A stretch of DNA of 64,000 nucleotides from Anaerolineae bacterium. GTDB taxonomy: Bacteria > Chloroflexota > Anaerolineae > Promineifilales > Promineifilaceae. This document shows, one piece after another, positions 44,792-52,263 of the stretch. Position 1 is the first letter of the stretch. The number at the start of each line of letters is the position of its first letter. The position numbers and the translations under genes were made by a program. Under the pieces are notes generated by a model, which made no database searches, was not told the origin of the DNA, and saw only the letters and a program-made list of their open reading frames with translations. Location of the stretch: NCBI GenBank assembly GCA_023384415.1, contig JAHDWJ010000028.1:1-64000 (forward strand). Reading direction: 5' to 3'.

Positions 44792-45469
44792 TTATAAGGA
44801 GAGGCGTTGGCGTAGGCGCGCGGCCGCGTCCTCAGACATTTGGGCGATAAGGGCAAGGGCATCTGGTAAATCCGTCTGCCACACCCAGGCGGGGTTCAGC
44901 CAAAACCCTGGCAGCACCACTGAATCAACACGGTCATCTTCTTCTGTGGCAATCAGTTCATATTCTCCATTCTCTTGCAAGCGGTAAAAATTAGCCAGTT
45001 GGCGGCCGGCACGGGAATCAATAACCCAATATTCCGTTACCCCGGCCCTTTCATATTCACGTAATTTATCATGCCTGTCTCGGCGCACACTCTCCTGAGA
45101 TACAATCTCGATAACTAAATCAGGTGCCCCCACAAACCGACGGGATGTTAACCGGTCTAAATGCTTCTGCTTAACAAAAAAAACATCAGGCTCACGGCTG
45201 GGACCATTGGGCCACAATTTCACTTCATAAGGGGCATAACGGACTTCTCCCAAACCAAAAAGAGAGGCAAATAGCCAGATCAAACGGTACAAAAATCCCG
45301 AAATAGCCTGGTGTTCATCTCGTGCGGGCATGTGATAAATAATCTCCCCATCAACCCACTCCACGATCCGATCCTCGCCAGCTAGTTGCAGATAGGCTTC
45401 ATAACTGACATAAGCAGGTTTTTGGGGGGGCGATGTTTTGTTCACCGGTCTTTTAATTGTCAGGCTCAT
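44792..45469 (-). CDS. Uma2-family (DUF820) endonuclease-fold protein
   Basis: This protein has 225 residues from ATG 45469, with GAGGTGATTCTT upstream; the frame is open to 45679 through a repeat. YVSYEAYLQLAGEDRIVEWVDGE begins the Uma2 fold, and the PD-(D/E)xK elements are EPDVFF and DLVIEIVSQES. YWVIDSRAGRQLANFYR follows. The family is hugely expanded in Cyanobacteria and Chloroflexota, but its cellular function is unknown. It lies downstream of queA on the same strand. Confidence 0.9.
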   Translation of the reverse strand: MSLTIKRPVNKTSPPQKPAYVSYEAYLQLAGEDRIVEWVDGEIIYHMPARDEHQAISGFLYRLIWLFASLFGLGEVRYAPYEVKLWPNGPSREPDVFFVKQKHLDRLTSRRFVGAPDLVIEIVSQESVRRDRHDKLREYERAGVTEYWVIDSRAGRQLANFYRLQENGEYELIATEEDDRVDSVVLPGFWLNPAWVWQTDLPDALALIAQMSEDAAARLRQRLSL

Positions 45470-45489
45470 AAGAATCACCTCGGTAATAT

Positions 45490-45532
45490 TATAGTGGTGA
45501 ATTGGTGAATTGGTGAATTGGTGATTAGATGA
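45490..45532. repeat. GTGAATTGGT tandem repeat at the queA 3' end
   Basis: About three to four copies of the decamer GTGAATTGGT lie between queA and the Uma2 gene and overlap the last queA codons. Related words occur at 1866-1885, 2188-2215 and 7323-7352. Confidence 0.75.
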
Positions 45533-46613
45533 TGAACATGGCGTCGCCGAAGGAAAAAAAACGGTATCGCTCTTGTATAGCTGCCTGATAGGCCTGGCGA
45601 ATAAGGTCTGACCCGGCAAAAGCGGAAACGAGCATGAGCAGGGTGGAGCGGGGCAGATGAAAGTTGGTGACGAGGCCATCTACCGCCAAAAAACGATACC
45701 CAGGGTAAATGTATAAATCTGTTGGCCCTTCGACAGCCATGACGGGCCGCCAGGGGCACACGGCTGCCCCATCCTGGCTGACGGTTTGTAAACTACCGGT
45801 GCGGCCGCTTGATCGTTGAGCCGCTGTTTCTAAAGTTCGCATGGCGGTGGTGCCAATGGCGATGAGCCGGCCGCCGGCTAATTTGGCGCGATTGATCCGT
45901 TCCGCGGCCGCAACCCCTAACTGCACCCATTCGCTGTGAATTTTGTGCCGGGTAGCATCTTCCTCGGCTACGGGCTGAAACGTATCCAACCCCACATGCA
46001 GGGTACAAGTCTCAAACAGCACTCCTTTCTCCCGCAAAGCCAGGAGCAGTTCTGGGGTAAAATGGAGACCAGCGGTGGGCGCGGCCGCAGAGCCAGGCGG
46101 TTGAGCATAAACGGTCTGATACCGCTCCGGGTCCGTCAATGTTTCATGGATATACGGGGGCAGCGGCATATGCCCCAACCGGGCCAGATGCTCTTCAATC
46201 GGGGGCGTAAAAATGATTTCTCGCTGCGCTCCCTCGTGTGCGGCCGCGACCATGGCCATAAATTCAGTGGGCTGTCCCTGGGCATCTTCTAAGCGAATCT
46301 GCACCCCTTCACGCAGCCGCCGCCCGCCAACCAAAGCCAGCCAATGCCCCTGGGCCAGCTTTTCCAACAAGAGTAATTCAACCCTCCCCCCGGTTATCTT
46401 TTGCCCAAATAGCCGGGCGGGGATGACCCGGCTGTTATTAGCCACAACTATATCACCAGGGTGGAAAAAGTTCAGGATGTCCTGGAAAATATGGTGGGAG
46501 ACGCGGCCGCTGCGCCGGTCAACCAGCATCAGTCGGCTCTGATCACGCTCCCCAAGTGGGGTCTGTGCAATAAGCTCAAGAGGTAAAGAATAATCAAATT
46601 CGTCTGTTTTCAT
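45525..46613 (-). CDS. queA: S-adenosylmethionine:tRNA ribosyltransferase-isomerase
   Basis: This protein has 362 residues, the standard length. It begins with DFDYSLP-like FDYSLPLELIAQTPL, and contains SRLMLVDR, NNSRVIPARLFG and GSAAAPTAGLHFTPELL. The ending motif is TNFHLPRSTLLMLVSAFAG. QueA transfers the ribosyl part of SAM to 7-aminomethyl-7-deazaguanine in tRNA, giving epoxyqueuosine. No other queuosine genes are in the window. It is divergent from the DMT transporter gene. Confidence 0.97.
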   Translation of the reverse strand: MKTDEFDYSLPLELIAQTPLGERDQSRLMLVDRRSGRVSHHIFQDILNFFHPGDIVVANNSRVIPARLFGQKITGGRVELLLLEKLAQGHWLALVGGRRLREGVQIRLEDAQGQPTEFMAMVAAAHEGAQREIIFTPPIEEHLARLGHMPLPPYIHETLTDPERYQTVYAQPPGSAAAPTAGLHFTPELLLALREKGVLFETCTLHVGLDTFQPVAEEDATRHKIHSEWVQLGVAAAERINRAKLAGGRLIAIGTTAMRTLETAAQRSSGRTGSLQTVSQDGAAVCPWRPVMAVEGPTDLYIYPGYRFLAVDGLVTNFHLPRSTLLMLVSAFAGSDLIRQAYQAAIQERYRFFSFGDAMFII

Positions 46614-46671
46614 TATATGAGCAAAAGTATAAATCCTATTTCCTGGTTGACAAACAGCGTCTTACAATCGG

Positions 46672-46701
46672 TTGACGCCCAGACAGTTTCTCCATTACAC
46701 T
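46672..46701 (+). promoter_or_regulatory. Probable promoter of the DMT transporter gene
   Basis: TTGACG (46672-46677), an 18-base spacer and TACACT (46696-46701) lie immediately before ATG 46709. This would give a transcript with almost no leader. Confidence 0.45.
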
Positions 46702-46708
46702 CCAATCA

Positions 46709-47659
46709 ATGCACACCCATCCCCCACCCCCAAAAAAACCATCCCTGCTCCAGCAATGGCGGCAAACTGGCATCTTGTGGGCGGTGCTGTCGCCACTCTT
46801 TTTAGGGATCATCCCTATTCTGGCTAAACTGGCTTATCAGGTTGGCGTAGATGTTTATTCACTCATCGCCATTCGTACCCTCTTTGCCACCCTGATCTTA
46901 TGGGGATATGTGCTGCTATTTAACCGCCGCTGGGCCGAAAGTTCTGCCCCGGCTACCCTCAGCAGTTTGTTAGCCGGGGGGATCAATGGGTTTGGCTCCA
47001 TCTTCTTTTATGCCAGCCTGACCCGCATTGATGCCTCATTAGGACAGCTTATCAATATCACCTACCTCATTTTTGTCACCTTCATCTTGCGCCTCATCGG
47101 CCAAAAAATATCACTTCTGACCTTATTTCGCACCGCCCTGGCGATCCTGGGTATTTATTGGCTGACGGCGGGTGGCCTGGGTGATCCTGATTGGCTGGGC
47201 ATCGGCTTTATGCTTATTGCAGCCCTTTCTTATGCAGTACAGTTGGTTCTCAGCCAGCGTATTATGTATGAAATTCCGGCTATCACCATGACCCTCTATG
47301 CCATTACCGGCATGTCTTTAGTTGTTTTGCTCCCCTGGCTCTTGATGGGGCAGCCGCTCCAAAACATCAGCCTGGCCGGTTGGCAGGCGATTTTTTGGAT
47401 GGGTCTGGCAACGGCTCTCTCCCGGCTCACCCTCTTTTTAGGGGTAAAACGGTTAGGCAGCATTCAGACCGCCCTCTTTGGCGTTGCCGAAGTAGTTGTT
47501 ACAATCTTGATCGCCGCCGCCTTCTTAGGTGAACAATTTACCTTATCCCAATGGACAGGGGGGGTTATTATCTTGATTAGCATTTTATTGGTAAATTTTG
47601 AACGGGATGTGCCCCGGCTGGTAGACTGGTGGCGGTTTTTCTGGAATCGGCGAATGTGA
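46709..47659 (+). CDS. EamA-family (DMT) transporter
   Basis: This 316-residue protein has about ten membrane helices in two EamA repeats. The first contains LWAVLSPLFLGIIPILAKLAY; the second begins near DWLGIGFMLIAALSYAVQLVLSQR. The family exports amino acids, metabolites or drugs, and the substrate cannot be predicted. No Shine-Dalgarno precedes the start. It contains no GCGGCCGC. Eight bases separate it from the penicillin-binding protein gene, so they form an operon. Confidence 0.9.
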   Translation: MHTHPPPPKKPSLLQQWRQTGILWAVLSPLFLGIIPILAKLAYQVGVDVYSLIAIRTLFATLILWGYVLLFNRRWAESSAPATLSSLLAGGINGFGSIFFYASLTRIDASLGQLINITYLIFVTFILRLIGQKISLLTLFRTALAILGIYWLTAGGLGDPDWLGIGFMLIAALSYAVQLVLSQRIMYEIPAITMTLYAITGMSLVVLLPWLLMGQPLQNISLAGWQAIFWMGLATALSRLTLFLGVKRLGSIQTALFGVAEVVVTILIAAAFLGEQFTLSQWTGGVIILISILLVNFERDVPRLVDWWRFFWNRRM

Positions 47660-47666
47660 TCCCTTT

Positions 47667-49871
47667 ATGTCTAAATATACTTTTCTTCTTCTTTTACTTT
47701 GCCTGACTGCCTGTGGGCTGGTGCCACCCATTGAGGATGCCAACAACCCACCTCAATTTACACCCTTCCCTACGGAGACGATGGTTGGCACAGCCACACC
47801 AGTGCCAGGGGGGTCTGAGGGAGTAGGGTTGACCTTTTTCCGCGCCTGGGAGAATGAGGATTATTTAGGCATGTATAGTTTGCTCTCACCAGGCAGCCAG
47901 GCCCTTATTGACAGCCAGGCGTTTACCAGCCGTTATCGGGAAGCGATGAGTACCGCCCGTGTTTTAACTGTGCGAAGCCAGCCGATGGCCGTTTATCAAG
48001 AAGGCGGCCGCGCCGAGCTGCAAATACGGGTAACCTGGCAAACCGCCCTGGTGGGAGATGTCGTGAGAGACCACCAGGTGGAGTTGGTGTACAGTCAAGC
48101 TCGCTGGGGGATCTCCTGGCATGAAGGGTTGATTCTGCCGGAGTTGTCAGGGGGGAACCGGCTGGTGATGCAATACCGCAATCCAGCCAGAGCCAATATT
48201 TACGATGTAAACGGAGACGCCCTGGCTTTTCAAGGAGCGGCCTTCACCCTGAATGTGGTGCCAGGCCGCATCACTGATGAGACGGGACTGCTGAATGTGC
48301 TGTCTCCTCTGTTGAAGAAAAGCCCGGAAGCAATTAAAGCCTTGTACGCGGCCGCAGCCCCTGACTGGCTTTGGCCCATTGGCGACATCAGCACCGAAGC
48401 ATATCAGGCCAGCTACACCAACCTGGAACCGTATCTACAATCTGGCGCCCTCCAGGCCAGCCAGCGACTCACCCGCCTGTACCCAGATGGCGGTATTGCC
48501 CCCCATATTGTCGGCTACACCGGGCGTATCTCTCCAGAACAATTAGCCCGGTACCAGGCGCAGGGGTTCCAAGGGGACGAGATTATCGGCCTGAGCGGCG
48601 TTGAAGCCTGGGGAGAAGATTATCTCAATGGGGAACGAGGCGGTATTCTCACCGTCATTGGCCCAACCGGGGACCTTATCAGCACCATCGCGGCGCAGGA
48701 ACCCCGTCAGGCTCGCTCCATTTACACCACCCTGGACAGCGGCTTCCAACAGGCGGTACAAAAAGCCCTCACCGATGCCCTTCTTTCCCATCCTCAGGGC
48801 TTCTCTGGCAGTATTGTGGTGCTAGATGTCAGCAATGGCAAAGTGCTGGCCATGGCCAGCTACCCCACCTACGATCCCTCCATTTTTGATCCCATTTCCC
48901 CCAATCCCAACCTGGGCAATGTGCTTAACGACTCCCGCCAACCGCTCCTCAACCGAGCCACCCAGGTCAATTTTCCTCCTGGTTCCATCTTTAAAATCGT
49001 CACCTTTTCCGCGGGAATCGCCAGCGGCCTATACACCCCGGAGAGCAGCTACACCTCTACAGGAACATGGAACCGGCTGGGCGATGCGTACATCAAACGA
49101 GATTGGCGGCAAGGGGGGCACGGCACTGTCTCCCTACGAGAAGCGTTGGTTGTCTCCTGTAATTCCTGTTTTTATGATGTTGGGTACAACATCAGCGGCG
49201 TAGATAATTGGCTGCTGCCCAATACAGCCAATGCGTTCGGGTTTGGCCGGCCGACCCAAATTGTGGGCATTGGCGAAGTGGCCGGGTTTATTGGCAACCC
49301 GGAGTGGAAAATCAATACTTATGGTGAAGGATGGTCCACCGGGGATACAGTTAATATGTCCATCGGCCAGGGGTTTGTAGATGTTACCCCGCTGCAATTA
49401 ACCAACATGTTTGCCGCCCTGGCCAATGGGGGAACACTTTACCGTCCCACCGTCATTGATCGTATTGGTGCCGGTGGGGGCGCACCAGAGGAGCTTTTAC
49501 CTGCCCAAATATTGGGCCAGCTACCCATTACTGCTGAAACATTGGCGGCTATTCAACAAAGTTTGTTCCGGGTAACAACAGCGGCCTCTGGGACAGCTAC
49601 CGATAAGTTTGCTGGTTTACGGGTCCCCGTAGCCGGAAAGACAGGCACGGCCGAAGCAGCCAATTTTGGCCCTCCCCATGCCTGGTTTGGCGGCTATGCC
49701 CCAGCCGGGCCTTACACTTTGGCGGATGGCACCGTCATCACCACACCGCAGATTGCTATTGTTGTTTTTGTAGAAAATGCTGGCGAAGGGTCGGCTGTAG
49801 CGGCCCCCATCTTTCGCCGGGTCATTGAGTTGTTCTATGGCATTACCCCATTGACACCGTACCCCTGGTAG
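47667..49871 (+). CDS. Class B penicillin-binding protein (MecA-like N-terminus), lipoprotein
   Basis: This 734-residue protein has a lipoprotein signal (LLLLLCLTAC, about 17). Residues about 50-160 resemble the NTF2-like MecA N-terminal domain (LTFFRAWENEDYLGMYSLLSP). A PBP dimerisation domain follows with NVVPGRITDE and GLSGVEAWGEDYLNG. The transpeptidase domain has SIFK (Ser about 440), SCN (about 497) and KTGT (about 657). It is a D,D-transpeptidase cross-linking peptidoglycan. Lipoprotein anchoring instead of a membrane helix is notable. The stop codon touches the end of the convergent amidase gene. Confidence 0.92.
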   Translation: MSKYTFLLLLLCLTACGLVPPIEDANNPPQFTPFPTETMVGTATPVPGGSEGVGLTFFRAWENEDYLGMYSLLSPGSQALIDSQAFTSRYREAMSTARVLTVRSQPMAVYQEGGRAELQIRVTWQTALVGDVVRDHQVELVYSQARWGISWHEGLILPELSGGNRLVMQYRNPARANIYDVNGDALAFQGAAFTLNVVPGRITDETGLLNVLSPLLKKSPEAIKALYAAAAPDWLWPIGDISTEAYQASYTNLEPYLQSGALQASQRLTRLYPDGGIAPHIVGYTGRISPEQLARYQAQGFQGDEIIGLSGVEAWGEDYLNGERGGILTVIGPTGDLISTIAAQEPRQARSIYTTLDSGFQQAVQKALTDALLSHPQGFSGSIVVLDVSNGKVLAMASYPTYDPSIFDPISPNPNLGNVLNDSRQPLLNRATQVNFPPGSIFKIVTFSAGIASGLYTPESSYTSTGTWNRLGDAYIKRDWRQGGHGTVSLREALVVSCNSCFYDVGYNISGVDNWLLPNTANAFGFGRPTQIVGIGEVAGFIGNPEWKINTYGEGWSTGDTVNMSIGQGFVDVTPLQLTNMFAALANGGTLYRPTVIDRIGAGGGAPEELLPAQILGQLPITAETLAAIQQSLFRVTTAASGTATDKFAGLRVPVAGKTGTAEAANFGPPHAWFGGYAPAGPYTLADGTVITTPQIAIVVFVENAGEGSAVAAPIFRRVIELFYGITPLTPYPW

Positions 49872-50453
49872 TTACTGACTCCATGTAGGCATCTGATAAC
49901 CCTCTGTGCCATACTGGAGATAATGTCGGAGGGCCAGCGGCCGCAGCCAGGGCAACATATTTCGTCCTGGACAAACGGTCTCCTCATTAAAATCGGCATG
50001 GGCAGCCAGGTGGGTCAGACCAGGGTATTGCCCAACCAGAAAAGCCACCAGTTGTTCCAGGGTATCCAGTTGGGCCGGGCGAGGATGGTTTATCTCAAAA
50101 TTGCCCAATAAAACGATGCCCACAGTTCCGGTATTGGCAGCCCGCACATGAACCCCGCGCACGGTCAGCGGCCGCGCTTCATACCCAATTCCTACCCCAT
50201 CAATGACAAAATGGTAGCCAATGTCGGCCCAACCGTTTTGTTCTATGTGCAGCCGTTGAATCTCTCGCACCCCCATTTGTCCGGCATCCTCAGCCGAATG
50301 GTGAATGACCAGGGTATTGAGAAGTTCAGTAAGCGGCCGCGTATAAACCAGCCACCCCCCAGGGTTATGCTGGGGGTGGAAAAAGCCGTTTTCCTCACGG
50401 GCAGTATGATCAGGGGGCAAAGCACCCCATTGGGCGCGGCTGATAAACTGCAT
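49872..50453 (-). CDS. PGRP/amidase_2-like N-acetylmuramoyl-L-alanine amidase
   Basis: This 193-residue protein begins FISRAQWGALPP, then LVIHHSAE with a zinc His, IGYHFVIDGVGIGYEAR, NTGTVGIVLLGNFE, and AAHADFNEETVCPG with zinc His and Cys ligands. This is the peptidoglycan recognition protein/amidase fold, cleaving the lactyl-peptide bond. No signal peptide is present, so it acts in recycling, uses another export route, or is coupled with the GT51 gene 14 bases upstream. Confidence 0.88.
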   Translation of the reverse strand: MQFISRAQWGALPPDHTAREENGFFHPQHNPGGWLVYTRPLTELLNTLVIHHSAEDAGQMGVREIQRLHIEQNGWADIGYHFVIDGVGIGYEARPLTVRGVHVRAANTGTVGIVLLGNFEINHPRPAQLDTLEQLVAFLVGQYPGLTHLAAHADFNEETVCPGRNMLPWLRPLALRHYLQYGTEGYQMPTWSQ

Positions 50454-50467
50454 CTTTATTTACATTC

Positions 50468-51499
50468 CTACAAGACAAGCAGTTGGTATGTTTGTTGGCG
50501 AACCAGGCCAACGATGGTGCTATCTATAACTCTCTGCTGCTCTAAAATGGTGAGGCAGATAGCGGTTTTGCGCTCCAGGCGCTCTAAGTCGGCCGGGGTA
50601 ATTTCCCAGCGCAGGGGATGGTTAGGCAGGGAAGCCAGGGCAAGTTGCTGTTTCAAGTTAAGCTGCCACAAATTTTGGCCGAAGAAGTCTACCGCGGCCG
50701 CGGCCACCGTCGTCGCCCCTCGCCCCCAATAAATGGTATTAAAATACAATTCCAGAATCGCCTCTTTGTCTAAAAACCGTTCCAACATCAGGGCGATAGG
50801 CATTTCTACCAGTTTACGGGCCAACCCCCGGCGAGTGATACGCAGCGCAGAGCGGACAGCCTGCTGCGTAATAGTTGATGCCCCTTCAACAATGCGCCGA
50901 TGCCGCCAGTTGGCGCGTAACGCCCCCATCATTCGATAGGGATCAATGCCATGATGGTGAAAAAAGCGACGATCTTCTATCGTCACCATCGCCCGGCGTA
51001 AAAAAAGGGGGATAGCCGTCAACGGCAGCTCCCCCCGCCACAAGGCAGAATGGGCGGGCAGAGCCCCTAGGGGCAAAATCTGTTGGGCAATGAGCCAGGG
51101 GCGGGGATCCAGGGGCATGAAATGGTCAGGACCGTGGTGGGGGGCAGCTAAGGTAAGGCCTAGTTCAACCTGCACGTTATCAGCCCTGGCCTCGCCCAGG
51201 CCATGACCGGCGTCTACTGTCTCACCGGGTTGCACCAGGCGGGGGCCATGCCAGCGATACCGGCTGATGAGGTTATGGCTGTGCAGCAGCACTACCGGGT
51301 CTTCAGCCTGGATAACCTGCCCGGCAGCTATAGCTTGAACAGAAAAAGGGGGCGCGGCCGCAAACATCACACCATCCCACCAGGGAAACGCCTCCCGGCC
51401 GGGCAAAGGAGCGGCTGGAGGGACAAAGGTGGGCGGAGCTGCGGCCGCGATAGGGTATGCAGTTGCACCTAAATAAGGTAACAAATCGGAGAGCCACAC
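50468..51499 (-). CDS. GT51 peptidoglycan glycosyltransferase fused to a degenerate M23-like domain, no membrane anchor
   Basis: This protein has 343 residues from GTG 51499. The C-terminal part (about 165-300) is a GT51 domain: TIEDRRFFHHHGIDPYRM with the catalytic Glu, GASTITQQ, and LELYFNTIYWGRG. The N-terminal part (about 25-150) has the lipoyl/M23 look (VQAIAAGQVIQAEDPVVLLHSHN, LVQPGETVDAGHGLGEA) but lacks the metal ligands (NVQVEL where HLHFEL is expected). No membrane helix or transpeptidase domain is present, unlike usual class A PBPs and MtgA. It is cotranscribed with the amidase. Confidence 0.75.
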   Translation of the reverse strand: MWLSDLLPYLGATAYPIAAAAPPTFVPPAAPLPGREAFPWWDGVMFAAAPPFSVQAIAAGQVIQAEDPVVLLHSHNLISRYRWHGPRLVQPGETVDAGHGLGEARADNVQVELGLTLAAPHHGPDHFMPLDPRPWLIAQQILPLGALPAHSALWRGELPLTAIPLFLRRAMVTIEDRRFFHHHGIDPYRMMGALRANWRHRRIVEGASTITQQAVRSALRITRRGLARKLVEMPIALMLERFLDKEAILELYFNTIYWGRGATTVAAAAVDFFGQNLWQLNLKQQLALASLPNHPLRWEITPADLERLERKTAICLTILEQQRVIDSTIVGLVRQQTYQLLVL

Positions 51500-51511
51500 A
51501 ATAGAAACGCT

Positions 51512-52003
51512 TTATGCTTTGACAAATTGGGCCAGGCCACCAGACTGTTGGGTGGCAATCCCCAGGCCCCCCAACGGTGTGGACAGAGACCGCACCGCCA
51601 CATCAAAAATCTGGGGAGAAATCCCCCCTACACCATTCATCAACCGCTCCAACCGCTGCGGTTCAGCCTCATCCCCTTGTTTAACCCGATCCGCCTGTTT
51701 GGTAGCTTCTTTCTCAATCTTCGCCAGTGCATCAAGCAGATCATCCTTATCATCTTCGTCCACGTCTGGTAGTTTGGCAACTTCGGCGGCCATCTCCGCC
51801 TTCCATTTAGCCAACTGCTCGCCAAAATCAGCCGGCACGGAGATGGTAGACCCTCCAGCAGCCACCATGGCCCCCTCCGCCGCGTGAATAGTTGTGATCT
51901 GATCCCCACCAGCTACATTGGTCAGGTTGACATTGGCATTTCCCCCGGCGGAAATATTGCCAAAGCTAATACCACCACTGGATTGTTTTTCTTCTTGGGA
52001 CAT
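51512..52003 (-). CDS. Small acidic protein with Gly/Asn-rich head
   Basis: This protein has 163 residues from ATG 52003, with AAGGAGCGACTT upstream. Residues 7-50 are repetitive (SGGISFGNISAGGNANVNL, GGDQI), resembling the beta-rich heads found in effector-associated proteins of Cyanobacteria and Chloroflexota. Residues about 55-115 are a charged helical region (LAKWKAEMAAEV, DEDDKDDLLDALAKIEKEA), and the end is GGLGIATQQSGGLAQFV. I do not recognise a named family. It is soluble and sits 12 bases upstream of the GT51 gene on the same strand. Confidence 0.6.
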   Translation of the reverse strand: MSQEEKQSSGGISFGNISAGGNANVNLTNVAGGDQITTIHAAEGAMVAAGGSTISVPADFGEQLAKWKAEMAAEVAKLPDVDEDDKDDLLDALAKIEKEATKQADRVKQGDEAEPQRLERLMNGVGGISPQIFDVAVRSLSTPLGGLGIATQQSGGLAQFVKA

Positions 52004-52263
52004 AAGTCGCTCCTTCATAGGTTTCAAGTTTCAGGCTGCTGGCTTATCTGTATGAATCTGGTAACAATTTCAGGTTGGCTTCACCGTCTCACAAGCAATA
52101 ACTGCCAGTAAAAAGATTGTCTGACATTTCTCGCCTGTCACCCCTCGCTTTGTCGCTATATCTGATATAACACACTGGATAAGGATGATAAAGGGGAATT
52201 AGGGAATGGTCAATATTAGATCTTAGCAGGGCCTGGACCAACCATCTCTTTGCCGGATGGAGC

